Assembly (NCBI RefSeq): GCF_004327285.1
Contig: NZ_QJUI01000004.1
Span: 124,001-188,000 of the forward strand
Length of the DNA stretch: 64,000 bases
Direction: 5' to 3'
Source: Phytopseudomonas daroniae
Lineage (GTDB): Bacteria > Pseudomonadota > Gammaproteobacteria > Pseudomonadales > Pseudomonadaceae
Positions within the stretch are counted from its first letter, which is position 1. Every line of letters begins with the position of its first letter. The position numbers and the translations under genes were made by a program. Positions 17,956 through 29,044 of this stretch are shown piece by piece. The notes below the pieces were generated by a model, which saw only the letters and a list, made by a program, of their open reading frames with translations, searched no databases and had not been told where the DNA came from.

Positions 17956-18870
17956 ATGGATCGCTTCACTGAACTCGAACTGTTTGTTCACACTGCCGAA
18001 CTAGGGACACTGAGCAAAGCTGCTGAGAAGCTGGAGATTTCCAACGCAGCCGCGAGCCGTCACCTTGCCGCACTTGAAGCCCGGCTGAAGGTGCGCCTGA
18101 TCGAGCGCAATACCAGAAGACTTGCCCTGACTAACGCCGGCCATGACTTTTATGCACGCTGCAAGACCCTCCTTGCAGAGTGGAGCGAAGCCGAAGCCTC
18201 CGTAAATGCATCTTTGGTTGAGCCCACAGGCACGTTAACCATTACGGCAACCGTTTCATTTTCCATGCTGCACCTAGCCCCTGTGGTTCCTGAATTTCAA
18301 AAGCTGTATCCGAGAATCAAGGTAAAGATCCTGGGTGCCAATCGTTATTACGACATCATGGACAGTGAGATTGACTTGGCCGTGCGCACGAGAGAGTTCG
18401 AAGCAGACTCGAACATTGCAGTCAGGAAACTGGCTATTACCCGTAGAGTGCTGGCGGCCTCTCCGAGCTATCTCAAACGGCGTGGTGTTCCTCGCACGGT
18501 CGAGGCGCTCGCCGATCACGACATGCTCATCTATAGCCTCGCAAACCATCCAAACACAATGGAGTTCACTCGCGGGGATGAGAAAGCGGTAGTGAAGGTA
18601 CAGCCCTCTCTGGAAGCCAACGATGGGCAAATAGTGAGGGCTGCTGCGTTAGCGGGTGCAGGGATTCTGGTGCAACCCAAGTACATCATTCACGACGACC
18701 TGATCTCAGGAAGGCTATTGCCCGTCCTGGATGACTGGGATCTACCACGACTTACCATCAACCTGGCCTTCCAGGATCGACGCTACATGCCTGCGAAGAC
18801 AAGACTGTTCATCGATTTTCTCCTAGAGCATTTCAAGCGCAACGAGTACGAGCGCTACTGGACACGCTGA
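17956..18870 (+). CDS. LysR-family regulator, copy 1 of the island
   Basis: A 304-residue LysR protein with an N-terminal HTH (about 5-60, containing LSKAAEKLEISNAAASRHLAAL) and a substrate-binding domain to about 295. It is clearly paralogous to the regulator at 31627; both share ASPSYLKR, GILVQPKYI and VLDDWDLPRLT. It is divergent from the dioxygenase gene, the usual arrangement for a LysR regulator of its neighbour operon, and convergent with the TIM-barrel gene that ends at 18876. Effector unknown; a pathway intermediate is likely. Confidence 0.9.
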   Translation: MDRFTELELFVHTAELGTLSKAAEKLEISNAAASRHLAALEARLKVRLIERNTRRLALTNAGHDFYARCKTLLAEWSEAEASVNASLVEPTGTLTITATVSFSMLHLAPVVPEFQKLYPRIKVKILGANRYYDIMDSEIDLAVRTREFEADSNIAVRKLAITRRVLAASPSYLKRRGVPRTVEALADHDMLIYSLANHPNTMEFTRGDEKAVVKVQPSLEANDGQIVRAAALAGAGILVQPKYIIHDDLISGRLLPVLDDWDLPRLTINLAFQDRRYMPAKTRLFIDFLLEHFKRNEYERYWTR

Positions 18871-18875
18871 AACCA

Positions 18876-19769
18876 TCACTGACTCAGGATCTGGGGGGTT
18901 TCGTGAAGCTCGACGAAGTGTTCGAGTGACGTCCTGCAGGCGGCGGCGATGTCCTCTGCAGACATCGAAGCATTGGCAATTGAGAAAACTTCAGGGCCGA
19001 CTTGATTAAGCCCTCCAATTTCGTCCAGCAGAGCAACGATCGGTTTTAAGGCAAAGTCGCCTTGCCCAGGCCACCTACGCTGAAAGCAGTCTTCCTCAAG
19101 CGTGAAGCCCTGAGGAAGCGCGAGGACACCGTCACAGATCTGTACGCAATGAATCCTCTCCCCCGGGATGTTTGCCAAGGTCTCCAGCGTCGAATTGCTG
19201 CGAGTGAAATGCAGCGTGTCAAACACCAGGCCGCCATTGGCCTGGTTAGCCAGGCGCACGATATCCCAACCGTTTTGCAGAGTACGAACGCCCCACATCG
19301 GAATAGGTTCGAGGTCGCAGACCAATCCATGTTCGGCTGCTCGCTGGCAGATACCGGCGTAGTAATCGACCTGTTGCTGAACTGAATAGGCGTCGTGTGC
19401 AAAGGTAGCGTTCAGACTCATGAACCGACAGCCAAGCGCGCTGCAGATTTCGAAGAACGCCTCCGCACTCATGGCGTGATCGGCGACAAATGCCTCATCC
19501 ATGTTTTTAGGTTGCCACGCGGGATTCCATGTACACAAGGGATCAAGTCGATTGATAGCAACCCCGCTATCTGCTGCGATTGCAAGCATATCCTGGATCG
19601 AAAAGCCCTGTTGAACTAGACGCTTGATCTCTTGAGGCTGCAGCGTGAGCTCACTGTAACCAGCGAGCCGTGTGGCCTTGATCTTGTCTGCATAGCCTAG
19701 ATGCAGAACGTTGGAAAAAGGCATTGTGAAAGTGAGGTCTCGCCTCAAGCTACTCGCTGCATTCGGCAT
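18876..19769 (-). CDS. Sugar phosphate isomerase/epimerase-like TIM-barrel protein
   Basis: A 297-residue AP-endonuclease-2 fold protein of the group that includes IolE, IolI, xylose isomerase-like enzymes and dehydroshikimate dehydratases. Likely metal ligands are in CDLEPIPMWG (Glu), VFDTLHF (Asp/His), CVQICDG and GPEVFS (Glu). The arginine after the catalytic region (FQRRWPGQGDF) matches the LCPGEGD-type loop of isomerases/dehydratases. An internal ATG at 19724 is an alternative start. It is divergent from the sugar porter gene. A dehydration, elimination or isomerisation of a keto-polyol is plausible; the substrate is not known. Confidence 0.82.
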   Translation of the reverse strand: MPNAASSLRRDLTFTMPFSNVLHLGYADKIKATRLAGYSELTLQPQEIKRLVQQGFSIQDMLAIAADSGVAINRLDPLCTWNPAWQPKNMDEAFVADHAMSAEAFFEICSALGCRFMSLNATFAHDAYSVQQQVDYYAGICQRAAEHGLVCDLEPIPMWGVRTLQNGWDIVRLANQANGGLVFDTLHFTRSNSTLETLANIPGERIHCVQICDGVLALPQGFTLEEDCFQRRWPGQGDFALKPIVALLDEIGGLNQVGPEVFSIANASMSAEDIAAACRTSLEHFVELHETPQILSQ

Positions 19770-19995
19770 TGGGTCGTACCATTTTCCGTCGTAAGAGGTG
19801 CCAGACGGTAGGTTTCACGGCCCCATTTGTCAGCTACAGAATCGAAATTCTGATTTTCATTTACTGCACCAAAGCCCTGTCAGTTTTTCACGCAGAGGAA
19901 AACACATTTACTTATTGCGGATTTTTTTTCGCTTTCATCATCTGTAGCCTTGATCCATCACACATACAAATAAATCCAATAAAAGGTAGATAGTC

Positions 19996-21441
19996 ATGCG
20001 TACTAGTGATTACGCCACCTCTGGTGCCCCCTCCAAAACTGGCCTTCTTTGGCGCATCGCAGCCATCGCTACCATGGGGTCGCTTGCATTCGGTTACGAC
20101 ACCGGTGTGATCTCGGGTGCCCTCCCCTTCATGACACTCGAAGCATCGCAAGGAGGACTGGGGCTGACGCCCTTGACCGAAGGACTGGTGGCCTCCTCTC
20201 TTATTTTCGGCGGCGCATTCGGAGCATTGTTCGCAGGCCATATGTCGGATCGATTCGGCCGTCTTGAAGTACTCAAGATGCTGGCTTTGCTATTCGCCAT
20301 GGGCGCAATCGGTAGCGCTCTATCACCAGACATGTGGGTAATGGTTGCCACGCGCTTTGCCTTGGGTATCGCAGTAGGTGGCGCCTCAGCTACCGTACCC
20401 GTCTTCATTGCCGAGCTCGCGGGGCCCAAACACCGGGGACGTCTGGTTTGTCAGAGCGAACTCATGATCGTTTCAGGACAATGTCTGGCTTACATCTCCA
20501 GTGCTCTATTCGCACACATCTTGGAGAGTCCCTCTGTTTGGCGCTACATGCTGTCGATCTCGATGGTTCCGGCAGCCCTGCTGTTTATAGGCACCTACTT
20601 CGTCCCTACGTCACCACGTTGGCTCGTTAGCAAAGGACGAGTCGCCGAGGCTAAAGCGATCCTGCATGACATTCGCGATACCAGGGAAGAAGCAGACCAC
20701 GAGCTAAAAGAGATTACCGAACAGTGTGACCATGACCGTACTCATCAAAGCATGATGAGCAAGCTGAGCGAGCCGTGGTTGGTCAAACTTCTGCTGATCG
20801 GGATCGGTCTGGGGTTCATGATTCAGGCCACCGGCGTGAACGCGTTCATGTACTACACCCCGAGCATCCTCAAATCCACGGGCATGGACACTAATGGAGC
20901 CCTGGTAGCGACTATCGGCAATGGTGTGATCTCTGTTATCGCGACGCTGATCGGAATGTGGTTGATCGGTCGGATGGGGCGGCGCCCGATGCTTCTGCTC
21001 GGCTTGAGCGTCGTTGTCATCGCTCAGATTTTCCTGGGCATTGTGATGAACTTCATGCCGAATTCACTTGCCCAGAGCTATCTGGCACTCTCCGGAATCC
21101 TGCTTTTCCTGTTCTTCATGCAGATGTGCATCGGTCCGGTCTACTGGTTGCTGATGTCGGAGCTTTTTCCAACCCACGCTCGCGGTTTGATGAATGGCAT
21201 TTCAGTTGGGATGTTCTGGATCTTCAATGCAATCGTTGCCTTCGTCTTTCCGGTCGCCCTCACGTATTTCGGTGGCATGACGTTCTTCCTGTTCGCAGTG
21301 ATCAACATAGGCTCCATCATTTTCTGCTCACTGTGCCTGCCAGAAACGAAGGGCTTGTCATTGGAGGAGATCGAGCAGTTGATGGAGCAGCGCCTAAGCC
21401 GCCCCCGTCGGGAATGGCACAAGTCCGAAGCAATCAGTTGA
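19996..21441 (+). CDS. MFS sugar/cyclitol:proton symporter
   Basis: A 481-residue sugar-porter-family MFS protein with twelve predicted membrane helices. Family signatures are GYDTGVISGALPF in helix 1, GHMSDRFGR between helices 2 and 3, SPRWL at the end of the first half, IGRMGRRP in the second half and PETKG after helix 12. Closest by motif are the inositol transporters IolT and GalP/AraE-type symporters. AAGGTAG precedes ATG 19996. It is probably co-transcribed with the TIM-barrel gene at 21589. Substrate range cannot be fixed from sequence. Confidence 0.9.
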   Translation: MRTSDYATSGAPSKTGLLWRIAAIATMGSLAFGYDTGVISGALPFMTLEASQGGLGLTPLTEGLVASSLIFGGAFGALFAGHMSDRFGRLEVLKMLALLFAMGAIGSALSPDMWVMVATRFALGIAVGGASATVPVFIAELAGPKHRGRLVCQSELMIVSGQCLAYISSALFAHILESPSVWRYMLSISMVPAALLFIGTYFVPTSPRWLVSKGRVAEAKAILHDIRDTREEADHELKEITEQCDHDRTHQSMMSKLSEPWLVKLLLIGIGLGFMIQATGVNAFMYYTPSILKSTGMDTNGALVATIGNGVISVIATLIGMWLIGRMGRRPMLLLGLSVVVIAQIFLGIVMNFMPNSLAQSYLALSGILLFLFFMQMCIGPVYWLLMSELFPTHARGLMNGISVGMFWIFNAIVAFVFPVALTYFGGMTFFLFAVINIGSIIFCSLCLPETKGLSLEEIEQLMEQRLSRPRREWHKSEAIS

Positions 21442-21588
21442 GGAGAATGCGAGGGTTAGTGACGTGGCCCTCCTCACTCCCAGCCGTTATGGACATGCCC
21501 ATTATTTGGCGGCAACTGGCTGAGCGGCGCTGCCTTGACCAGCAGCACGTTTGAAACACTTAACCGTAGTTAAATAAGAGCACACCCT

Positions 21589-22464
21589 ATGTCGATCAAT
21601 AATATCGAGCTTCTGGCCGCCTACTGGACCATCGCCGGCGATACCTACCCTGGTGCAGCAACCGAGTTCAGCCCTCACTCATTGCAGGCGCGTGCCGAGG
21701 CCGCATCCAAGGCGGGCTGGCGAGGCATGGGGCTCGTTCATGCCGATATCCTTCACACTGTAGAAAGGCACGGCATTTCGACCGTCCGCAATATCTTCAA
21801 AGACAATGGCATCAAACACCTTGAGGTCGAATTCCTGATCGACTGGCATTTGAGCGGTGAGCGTCGCACGGCATCGGACAGGATCTGCATGGAGCTGCTG
21901 GAAGCTGCCGGCGAACTCAATGCGCGAAACATCAAAGTCGCTGGTGGTCTATTTGATGAAGACGCACCAGACATCGAGGCGATGAGGGAGCACTTCGCTG
22001 TCCTCTGCGATAAGGCGAAGCCGTTCGGAGTGAATGTTGTCGTCGAGTTTTTGCCCTTCTCAAGCATCAATACTATCGACCGTGCTCTGGCATTAACTAA
22101 AGATGTGCGTCCGAATGGCGGCATTCTGATTGACACCTGGCACGTCGCACGTGGCGGTATGAGCAACGACGAAATTCAAAAAATCCCGACAGACCTGATC
22201 AAGTCTATCGAACTCAATGACGCGGCCAAGGAAGTCAATGGCACCCTGTTCAACGACTCGACTCACTATCGCAAGCTCTGCGGAGAGGGCGATCTCGATG
22301 TCACAGGCTTCATTCAGAATGTCGTCGACGCAGGCTACCAAGGCCCATGGGGGGTCGAAGTGATTTCCGCTGAACTACGCAAACTGCCGTTGGAAGTCGC
22401 AGCCAAGCGTGCCTTTGACACGACCATTGCTCAATTCGAGCAGATTCGCTTCCCTAAATCCTGA
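21589..22464 (+). CDS. Second TIM-barrel isomerase/dehydratase-like protein
   Basis: A 291-residue protein of the sugar phosphate isomerase/epimerase fold, distant from the one at 18876. Candidate metal ligands are Glu in VVEFLPFSS, Asp/His in LIDTWHVARGG, the polar IELND strand and Glu in WGVEVIS; the loop LCGEGDLDVTGF matches the GEGD motif of this superfamily. Relatives include IolE-type inosose dehydratases, LgdB-type eliminases/hydratases and dehydroshikimate dehydratases. It follows the sugar porter by 147 bp on the same strand. The reaction is not assignable from sequence alone. Confidence 0.82.
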   Translation: MSINNIELLAAYWTIAGDTYPGAATEFSPHSLQARAEAASKAGWRGMGLVHADILHTVERHGISTVRNIFKDNGIKHLEVEFLIDWHLSGERRTASDRICMELLEAAGELNARNIKVAGGLFDEDAPDIEAMREHFAVLCDKAKPFGVNVVVEFLPFSSINTIDRALALTKDVRPNGGILIDTWHVARGGMSNDEIQKIPTDLIKSIELNDAAKEVNGTLFNDSTHYRKLCGEGDLDVTGFIQNVVDAGYQGPWGVEVISAELRKLPLEVAAKRAFDTTIAQFEQIRFPKS

Positions 22465-22556
22465 GAAAATCTTTGATGAAGCAAGCCCGGAGTGCGGCTT
22501 GCTTCATGCATCATTACCTGGCTGCGACATGCCAAAACCCCAGTATCTAGCTGCCC

Positions 22557-23124
22557 TGTGGTGGTCTACTAAACTCGGATACTGCGTTGCGCTTCTTCTC
22601 CGAAATCGACCGATATTCTGCTGTGCCAGCGCAGCGTTCATGTAACCCACAATCGGGTATCCACTCGATCTTTAGGCTGCGAAACAACCGTTTTAGTCAC
22701 GGCAGTTTCCGCGGCGGCTCATGCTCTGCTTGAAACGATAGCGCCACAGTCGCTGACGGAAGCTTCGGTTGTCTTGGTCTGAGTGAAACAGCACGTTCTG
22801 AGGCCGGCCAAGCTGCTCGTAGGCCATGTCCAAAGCCTTGATTACCAGATCGGAATCGGGCTTCCAGCTCCTAGATCTTTTGCTGCTCGGATGTCAGCTC
22901 GTAGGAGTGACACCGTTTCGCTCTTCCTAAAGCGGGTTGATCCACCGAGGCAGTGCCGACTCAACCAATCCAAGCGAACGGGCTGCTTCGATATGGCTGT
23001 AGCCCTGATCGAGCACCAGGCTGGCAGCTTCGCGCTTCTCAGTGGAAAAGGAACGACGTTGCTTGGTCATTAGACGCTCACTGCGGGGAGCATTCTCGCC
23101 CTAAATCGGTGTCCGAGAACGACA
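22557..23124 (-). mobile_element. Decayed IS3-family insertion sequence
   Basis: On the minus strand the segment begins near TGTCGTTCTCGGACACCGAT, then encodes an orfA-like N-terminus from 23070 (MTKQRRSFSTEKREAASLVL...) that meets a stop after about 48 codons, followed by degraded leucine-zipper-like sequence. It then jumps to the C-terminal part of an orfB integrase (FHSDQ, FRQRLWRYRFKQSMSRRGNC near 22700-22800), interrupted by stops. The middle of orfB is missing. It is non-functional and points to past mobility of the surrounding island. Exact ends are approximate. Confidence 0.82.
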
Positions 23125-23360
23125 CCCGCCATTACGCCAAGCCAATAACGCTGTATAGATCCAGGGATATTCTTCTTGAATTATATATTGCGATGTTTTT
23201 TACAAGTTACTTGCAATCTCTTGGAAGCGCTGCCTGCGTATGGGCCTTCAACGCTTCCCGTTTCTCAGCTGACTCCAAGTAAATGAAACAGTGAAGTTTC
23301 TGGTTGAACAGATATGAAACTTAAGAATTCTCGCCTCAAAATACTTCAGTGCATATTATG
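23125..23360. other. Intergenic region without recognisable gene
   Basis: A+T-rich sequence between the IS remnant and the hairpin behind lamB. No open frame with credible coding character or other signal was seen. Confidence 0.6.
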
Positions 23361-23396
23361 TGGAGGCGACCTGTCTCTCAGCAGCAGGTCGCTCCA
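23361..23396 (-). terminator. Hairpin downstream of the porin gene
   Basis: The arms TGGAGGCGACCTG and CAGGTCGCTCCA form a 12-bp stem with one bulge around an 11-base loop. It is about 57 bp downstream of the porin stop. There is no T-tract, so intrinsic termination is uncertain. Confidence 0.45.
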
Positions 23397-23452
23397 CACC
23401 AATCAGAAGCCCTCAGGAATTAAAGCATTGCCGCTAATGAGAGGGCGGCTGC

Positions 23453-24676
<1,224 letters not shown>

Positions 24677-24977
24677 TTAAACCACCTTCTTGTTGTTATT
24701 GGCTTACCTGGATCCAACCTCTCTTCAATCCATAATTTCAAGCGACGCATTGATCAATCATTTCAAATCCACGAAAGTTGCCCACACAAGAGCAGCAAGA
24801 AGAATTCATAAAATGATCGACGAGACGCCTTGAACGCAAGACTGTTAAGCAGAACGCATCACAGGACGGGACTTAATCTAGCAGGCACCCTGAAAACAAT
24901 ATATGTCAGAAAATAAAAAACACTTTTCTCCACACGAAAGAATCAAAAGCACCGCAGCAACACCTAAGAAAAACAGG
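24677..24977. promoter_or_regulatory. Upstream region of lamB
   Basis: This A+T-rich interval separates lamB from the end of the ABC transporter operon on the same strand and should hold the lamB promoter. A short open frame on the plus strand starting at 24903 has no homology I recognise and crosses the terminator. Confidence 0.45.
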
Positions 24978-25015
24978 CAAAAAAAAGCCCTGCAAGTGTT
25001 AACTCAACAGGACTT
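24978..25015 (-). terminator. Rho-independent terminator of the ABC transporter operon
   Basis: On the minus strand, AGTCCTG and CAGGGCT pair (one G-U) around a loop containing GTTAAC and are followed by eight T residues. It lies 60 bp after the gguB-like stop codon. Confidence 0.8.
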
Positions 25016-25074
25016 TGAGGAAGACCCTCAGTTCACGTCGCACATCCAACACACATCAGAAATATCACAGGGCG

Positions 25075-26268
25075 TTAGCTATGTTTGTTTTTCTGGTACA
25101 CGTCCACGAATACAGCGGCGAGTAGTACCGCCCCTTTAATGACCTGTTGATAATCCACACCAACGCCCATGATCGACATACCGTTATTGAGTACGCCCAT
25201 GATGAAAGCACCAATCACTACACCCACTACCTTTCCAACACCACCGGAAGCGGAAGCACCGCCGATAAAAACGGCTGCGATCACATCAAGTTCAAACCCC
25301 GTCCCCGCACGGGGCGTTGCGCTGTTAAGTCGGGCCGCAAAGATCAACCCTGCCACTGCCGCCAGTACCCCCATATTTACGAAGGCGAAGAACGTTACAC
25401 GGGTAGTGTTGATACCAGAAAGTTTTGCCGCCTTCAGGTTGCCACCAACGGCATATACCCAGCGGCCAAGAACAGTACGGTTCATGATGAAGGTATAAAT
25501 ACCGATCAGTACACACATGATCACCAGTACCGTTGGCAAACCACGGTAGGTTGCAAGTTTGTAGCAGAAGAATATGATCAACCCCGCAACGATTGCATTG
25601 CGCAAGGCAAATACCAGCCAAGACCCAACCACGGCTCCGCTCTTGGCAGCACGCTTTCGGCTACGTAGCTCAATGACACAGAAGGTAACTGCGACTGCGA
25701 TCCCCAAGACCAGCGAAGTAATGCGCAACCCCTGACCATTGAAAACGTCCGGAATGAAGCCAGAGCTGATCAAGCCAAATGTCTCTGGGAACGGCCCGAT
25801 GGACTGCCCATCGGTGATGGCGATCGTCGCGCCCCGAAACACGAGCATACCGGCCAGAGTAACGATGAAGGACGGCATGCCCCAGAACGCCACCCAGTAC
25901 CCTTGCGCAGCGCCAATCGCCGCTCCAGCAAGAATGCACAGTGCAGAGGCGATCCAGAAGTCCATCTGGTAATGCACCATCAGGACAGCAGCAAGGGCAC
26001 CGATGACGCCGACAATGGAGCCGACGGAAAGATCAATATGACCACAGACAATCACCATGAGCATGCCAAGTGCCATGACGACGATGTAGCTGTTCTGCAA
26101 AACCAGATTCGTCAGATTGAGAGGCTGTAGCAAAGCCCCGTTTGTAGCCACCTGAAAGAACACAACAATGACCAGCAAAGAGGCCAGAAGGCCATACTCC
26201 CGAGCGCCGCGCTTGAGCGTTGGCAATAGAGAACTCTTTGTTGCCGAGGGTGCGATAACGTCAGTCAC
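25075..26268 (-). CDS. gguB: Multiple-sugar ABC transporter permease (GguB-like)
   Basis: A 397-residue inner-membrane permease with about ten predicted helices, of the RbsC/XylH class. The signature GHIDLSVGSIVG (about 77-88) and the long insertion between middle helices (RSRKRAAKSGAV) are typical of the GguB/XylH branch. It forms the channel with the GguA-like ATPase whose gene overlaps it by 4 bp (GTGA; the start is GTG 26268). The ChvE-like binding protein two genes upstream completes the set. Expected substrates are aldoses or related polyols; the real one is unknown. Confidence 0.92.
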   Translation of the reverse strand: MTDVIAPSATKSSLLPTLKRGAREYGLLASLLVIVVFFQVATNGALLQPLNLTNLVLQNSYIVVMALGMLMVIVCGHIDLSVGSIVGVIGALAAVLMVHYQMDFWIASALCILAGAAIGAAQGYWVAFWGMPSFIVTLAGMLVFRGATIAITDGQSIGPFPETFGLISSGFIPDVFNGQGLRITSLVLGIAVAVTFCVIELRSRKRAAKSGAVVGSWLVFALRNAIVAGLIIFFCYKLATYRGLPTVLVIMCVLIGIYTFIMNRTVLGRWVYAVGGNLKAAKLSGINTTRVTFFAFVNMGVLAAVAGLIFAARLNSATPRAGTGFELDVIAAVFIGGASASGGVGKVVGVVIGAFIMGVLNNGMSIMGVGVDYQQVIKGAVLLAAVFVDVYQKNKHS

Positions 26269-27800
26269 AGGAGTACCTCGTTTTTCATAATGGCGTGCAT
26301 GATTCGCTCTTGGGATGCGTCTTCAATCGGAAACTCTCCGACGAGACGCCCCTCGTTCATCACGTAAATTCGGTCACAAGTACCCAACAGCTCAGGCATC
26401 TCGGAGGAGATCATCAGCACGCACTTGCCTTCGGCTACGATCTCGTTGACCACACTGTAGATTTCGTACTTGGCCCCTACGTCGATCCCACGAGTGGGCT
26501 CATCCAGGATCAGCACTTGCGGGTCGGAGAACAGCCACTTCCCCAGCACCACCTTCTGCTGATTGCCGCCAGAGAGTCTCTCGACCGATTGCTGTACATC
26601 AGCGCAACGGATTCGAAGCTTCTGTCGGTAGCTGGTAGCTACCGAAGCCTCTTCATGCTCATCGATAACTCCCGCACTGGAGACCGCTGGCAGATTGGCC
26701 AAGCTGATGTTTCGGGCGCTTCCATCTCCCAGAACCAGCCCAGATCCCTTCCGATCTTCAGTCGCGTAAGCGATGCCATGGTCGATGGCTTTTTTTACCG
26801 TGCTGACATCGATTTCCTGCCCATTAAGGCGTGCCTTTCCTCGAATTTTGGTGCCGTACGCGCGACCAAATAAACTCATTGCGAGTTCGGTTCTACCCGC
26901 CCCCATCAGGCCGGCGATACCTACCACCTCACCGCGACGGATATGGAAATCGATGTTCTGCAGCCGGTCGACTTCAGGATGTTCGGGGTCAGCCACAGAC
27001 CACCCTTCGACCTCGAACATCTTCCCGCCAATATCCGGTACGCGTGGTGGATAGCGGTCGGAAAGCTCCCGCCCAACCATCGCGTGTACGACACGGTCTT
27101 CACTGACCGCTCCACCCCGGCAGTCCATGACATCTACCGTATTGCCATCACGAATCACGGTAATGGAATCAGCTACCCGCGATATTTCGTTCAGCTTGTG
27201 CGAGATGATGATCGAAGTGATGCCCTTGGCTTTCAGCTCAAGCATTAACGCCAGCAGTGTGTCGCTGTCCTTTTCATTCAAGCTCGCAGTTGGCTCATCC
27301 AGGATAAGTAGCTTCACATCCTTCGCCAGCGCCTTGGCAATCTCTACTAGTTGCTGTTGACCTATACCCAGACTGTTCACCAGTGCGCGCGGCTCAGCGT
27401 TGAGGCCCACACGCGCAATCAACTCTTTCGCCCTGCGATGGGCCTCGTCCCAATTGATGACACCGAAGCTCGACATCTCATTGCCGAGAAAGAGATTTTC
27501 GGTAATGGAGAGCATCGGTACCAAGGCGAGTTCCTGATGAATGATGCAAATTCCTACAGCTTCACTATCCCGGAGGCCGTTGAACCGGCGATCCTGGCCA
27601 TCATAGTTAATCGTTCCGCTGTAGCTCCCATACGGATAAACCCCACTGAGAATCTTCATCAGCGTGGACTTACCGGCACCGTTTTCACCGCAGATTGCGT
27701 GAATTTCGCCTTGGGAAACCTGCAAATTGACATTACTCAGCGCCTTGACAGGCCCAAAGCACTTCTGGATACCCAGCATGTCGAGAATCGTAGTTGTCAT
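26265..27800 (-). CDS. gguA: Sugar ABC transporter ATP-binding protein (GguA-like)
   Basis: A 511-residue tandem ABC ATPase. The first domain has Walker A GENGAGKST (38-46), signature LGIGQQQLVEIAKAL and Walker B LLILDEPTAS; the second has a degenerate Walker A (GLMGAGRTE), signature LSGGNQQKVVLGKWL and LILDEPTRGIDVGAKYEIY. This is the pattern of RbsA/XylG/GguA proteins. It powers uptake through the adjacent permease. It is the fourth gene of the minus-strand operon that starts with the dehydrogenase at 31167. Confidence 0.94.
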   Translation of the reverse strand: MTTTILDMLGIQKCFGPVKALSNVNLQVSQGEIHAICGENGAGKSTLMKILSGVYPYGSYSGTINYDGQDRRFNGLRDSEAVGICIIHQELALVPMLSITENLFLGNEMSSFGVINWDEAHRRAKELIARVGLNAEPRALVNSLGIGQQQLVEIAKALAKDVKLLILDEPTASLNEKDSDTLLALMLELKAKGITSIIISHKLNEISRVADSITVIRDGNTVDVMDCRGGAVSEDRVVHAMVGRELSDRYPPRVPDIGGKMFEVEGWSVADPEHPEVDRLQNIDFHIRRGEVVGIAGLMGAGRTELAMSLFGRAYGTKIRGKARLNGQEIDVSTVKKAIDHGIAYATEDRKGSGLVLGDGSARNISLANLPAVSSAGVIDEHEEASVATSYRQKLRIRCADVQQSVERLSGGNQQKVVLGKWLFSDPQVLILDEPTRGIDVGAKYEIYSVVNEIVAEGKCVLMISSEMPELLGTCDRIYVMNEGRLVGEFPIEDASQERIMHAIMKNEVLL

Positions 27801-27875
27801 TGTGTTTCTCTCATCGCACCGGGACGCTAGCTCCAGCAGCCAACGGTCGCTGGAACCCCTTCGGAACAGGATTAA

Positions 27876-28946
27876 CTAGCGCAGCTGGTCTTCGCTGTAA
27901 TACTTGCTTTGATCTATGAGTACTTGCTTCCAGTTTTGCTGATTAACCAGGATGGGAGGCAACAGCTGCGTCGGAACGACCATCACGCCATTGTCGTAGG
28001 ACTGGGTATCGTTGACGCTCACCTGGGTGCCATTCAACGTGGCATCCATCATCTCGGCTGCCGCTTTGGCGAGGGCGCGGGTGTCTTTAAATACGGTAGA
28101 ACTCTGGTCGCCGCGAATAATCGCTTTGATCGCAGGAATTTCAGCATCCTGCCCAGTGACAATAGGCATTTTGCTGTTGCCCGAGCCATACCCCACACCG
28201 CGGAGAGAAGAGATGACACCGATCGCTAGTTGATCGTTGGCGGTCAACACGGCATCCAGATGATTGTTGCCATAGAACGCGCTCAGCAGGTTATCCATGC
28301 GAGCTTGTGCTTGCGAACCTTCCCAGTTTGGCGTAGCGACTTTATCCAGAGTAACCTGGCCACTTCGAACAACCAGTTTTCCGGCGTCGATGTAGGGCTG
28401 CAGCACAGACATGCCGCCTGCGTAGAAGACATGGGCATTATTGTCGTCGGTAGAGCCTGCGAAAATCTCAAGATTGAATGGCCCCTTCTCCTGGGCCAGT
28501 TCCAACGTGTCTACAATCGACTGCGCCTGGAGTTGACCAACCTTGTAGTTGTCGAAAGTGACGTAATAGCTAAAGTCCTTCGAGTTGCGAATGAAACGGT
28601 CATAGGAGATGACCTCGATACCCTGAGACTTCGCCTGTTTCAGAACATCAGACATGGTGGTGCCGTCGATGGGAGCAATGATGAGCCCTTTTACCCCTTT
28701 CACCAGCAAGTTCTCGATCTGAGACAACTGGGTAGGCACTTCATACTGGGCATACTGCACATCGGCTTCGTAACCGAGCTCTTTCAGGGCCGCGACCATG
28801 CTGCCACCGTCGGTCACCCATCGAGCCTCCGTTTTAGAGGGGAGAGAAATGCCAATAATGCCTTTGGAATCCGATGTTTCTTCAGAGCAACCGGTAACAG
28901 CAACTGCAAACAACAGAGACGCCGCAACACTTATCAATTTACGCAT
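27876..28946 (-). CDS. chvE: ChvE-like periplasmic sugar-binding lipoprotein
   Basis: A periplasmic-binding-protein-I type sugar receptor of 356 residues from ATG 28946 (AAAGGG lies 8 bases upstream; the in-frame GTG 28955 is too close to it). It resembles Agrobacterium ChvE along its length, with shared segments such as SQIENLLVKGVKGLIIAPID, IDGTTMSDVLKQA, SYDRFIRNS and TGQDAEIPAIKAI. Unlike ChvE it has a lipobox (VTGC, Cys20), so it is probably membrane-anchored. ChvE binds several aldoses; ligand identity here is open. Confidence 0.92.
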   Translation of the reverse strand: MRKLISVAASLLFAVAVTGCSEETSDSKGIIGISLPSKTEARWVTDGGSMVAALKELGYEADVQYAQYEVPTQLSQIENLLVKGVKGLIIAPIDGTTMSDVLKQAKSQGIEVISYDRFIRNSKDFSYYVTFDNYKVGQLQAQSIVDTLELAQEKGPFNLEIFAGSTDDNNAHVFYAGGMSVLQPYIDAGKLVVRSGQVTLDKVATPNWEGSQAQARMDNLLSAFYGNNHLDAVLTANDQLAIGVISSLRGVGYGSGNSKMPIVTGQDAEIPAIKAIIRGDQSSTVFKDTRALAKAAAEMMDATLNGTQVSVNDTQSYDNGVMVVPTQLLPPILVNQQNWKQVLIDQSKYYSEDQLR

Positions 28947-29044
28947 TATTTTCACCCTTTAGGAGGTGTCTTATTTTTGTTGAGCGCATGCACTACCCCC
29001 CTATTTCAAGGGGCAGTACATCGCACTTTGGTTACCAGGCTTAG

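Noticed and set aside
24903..25139. 78-codon plus-strand frame between lamB and the ABC operon
   Set aside because: Crosses the intrinsic terminator and the end of gguB on the other strand; lysine-rich low-complexity sequence.
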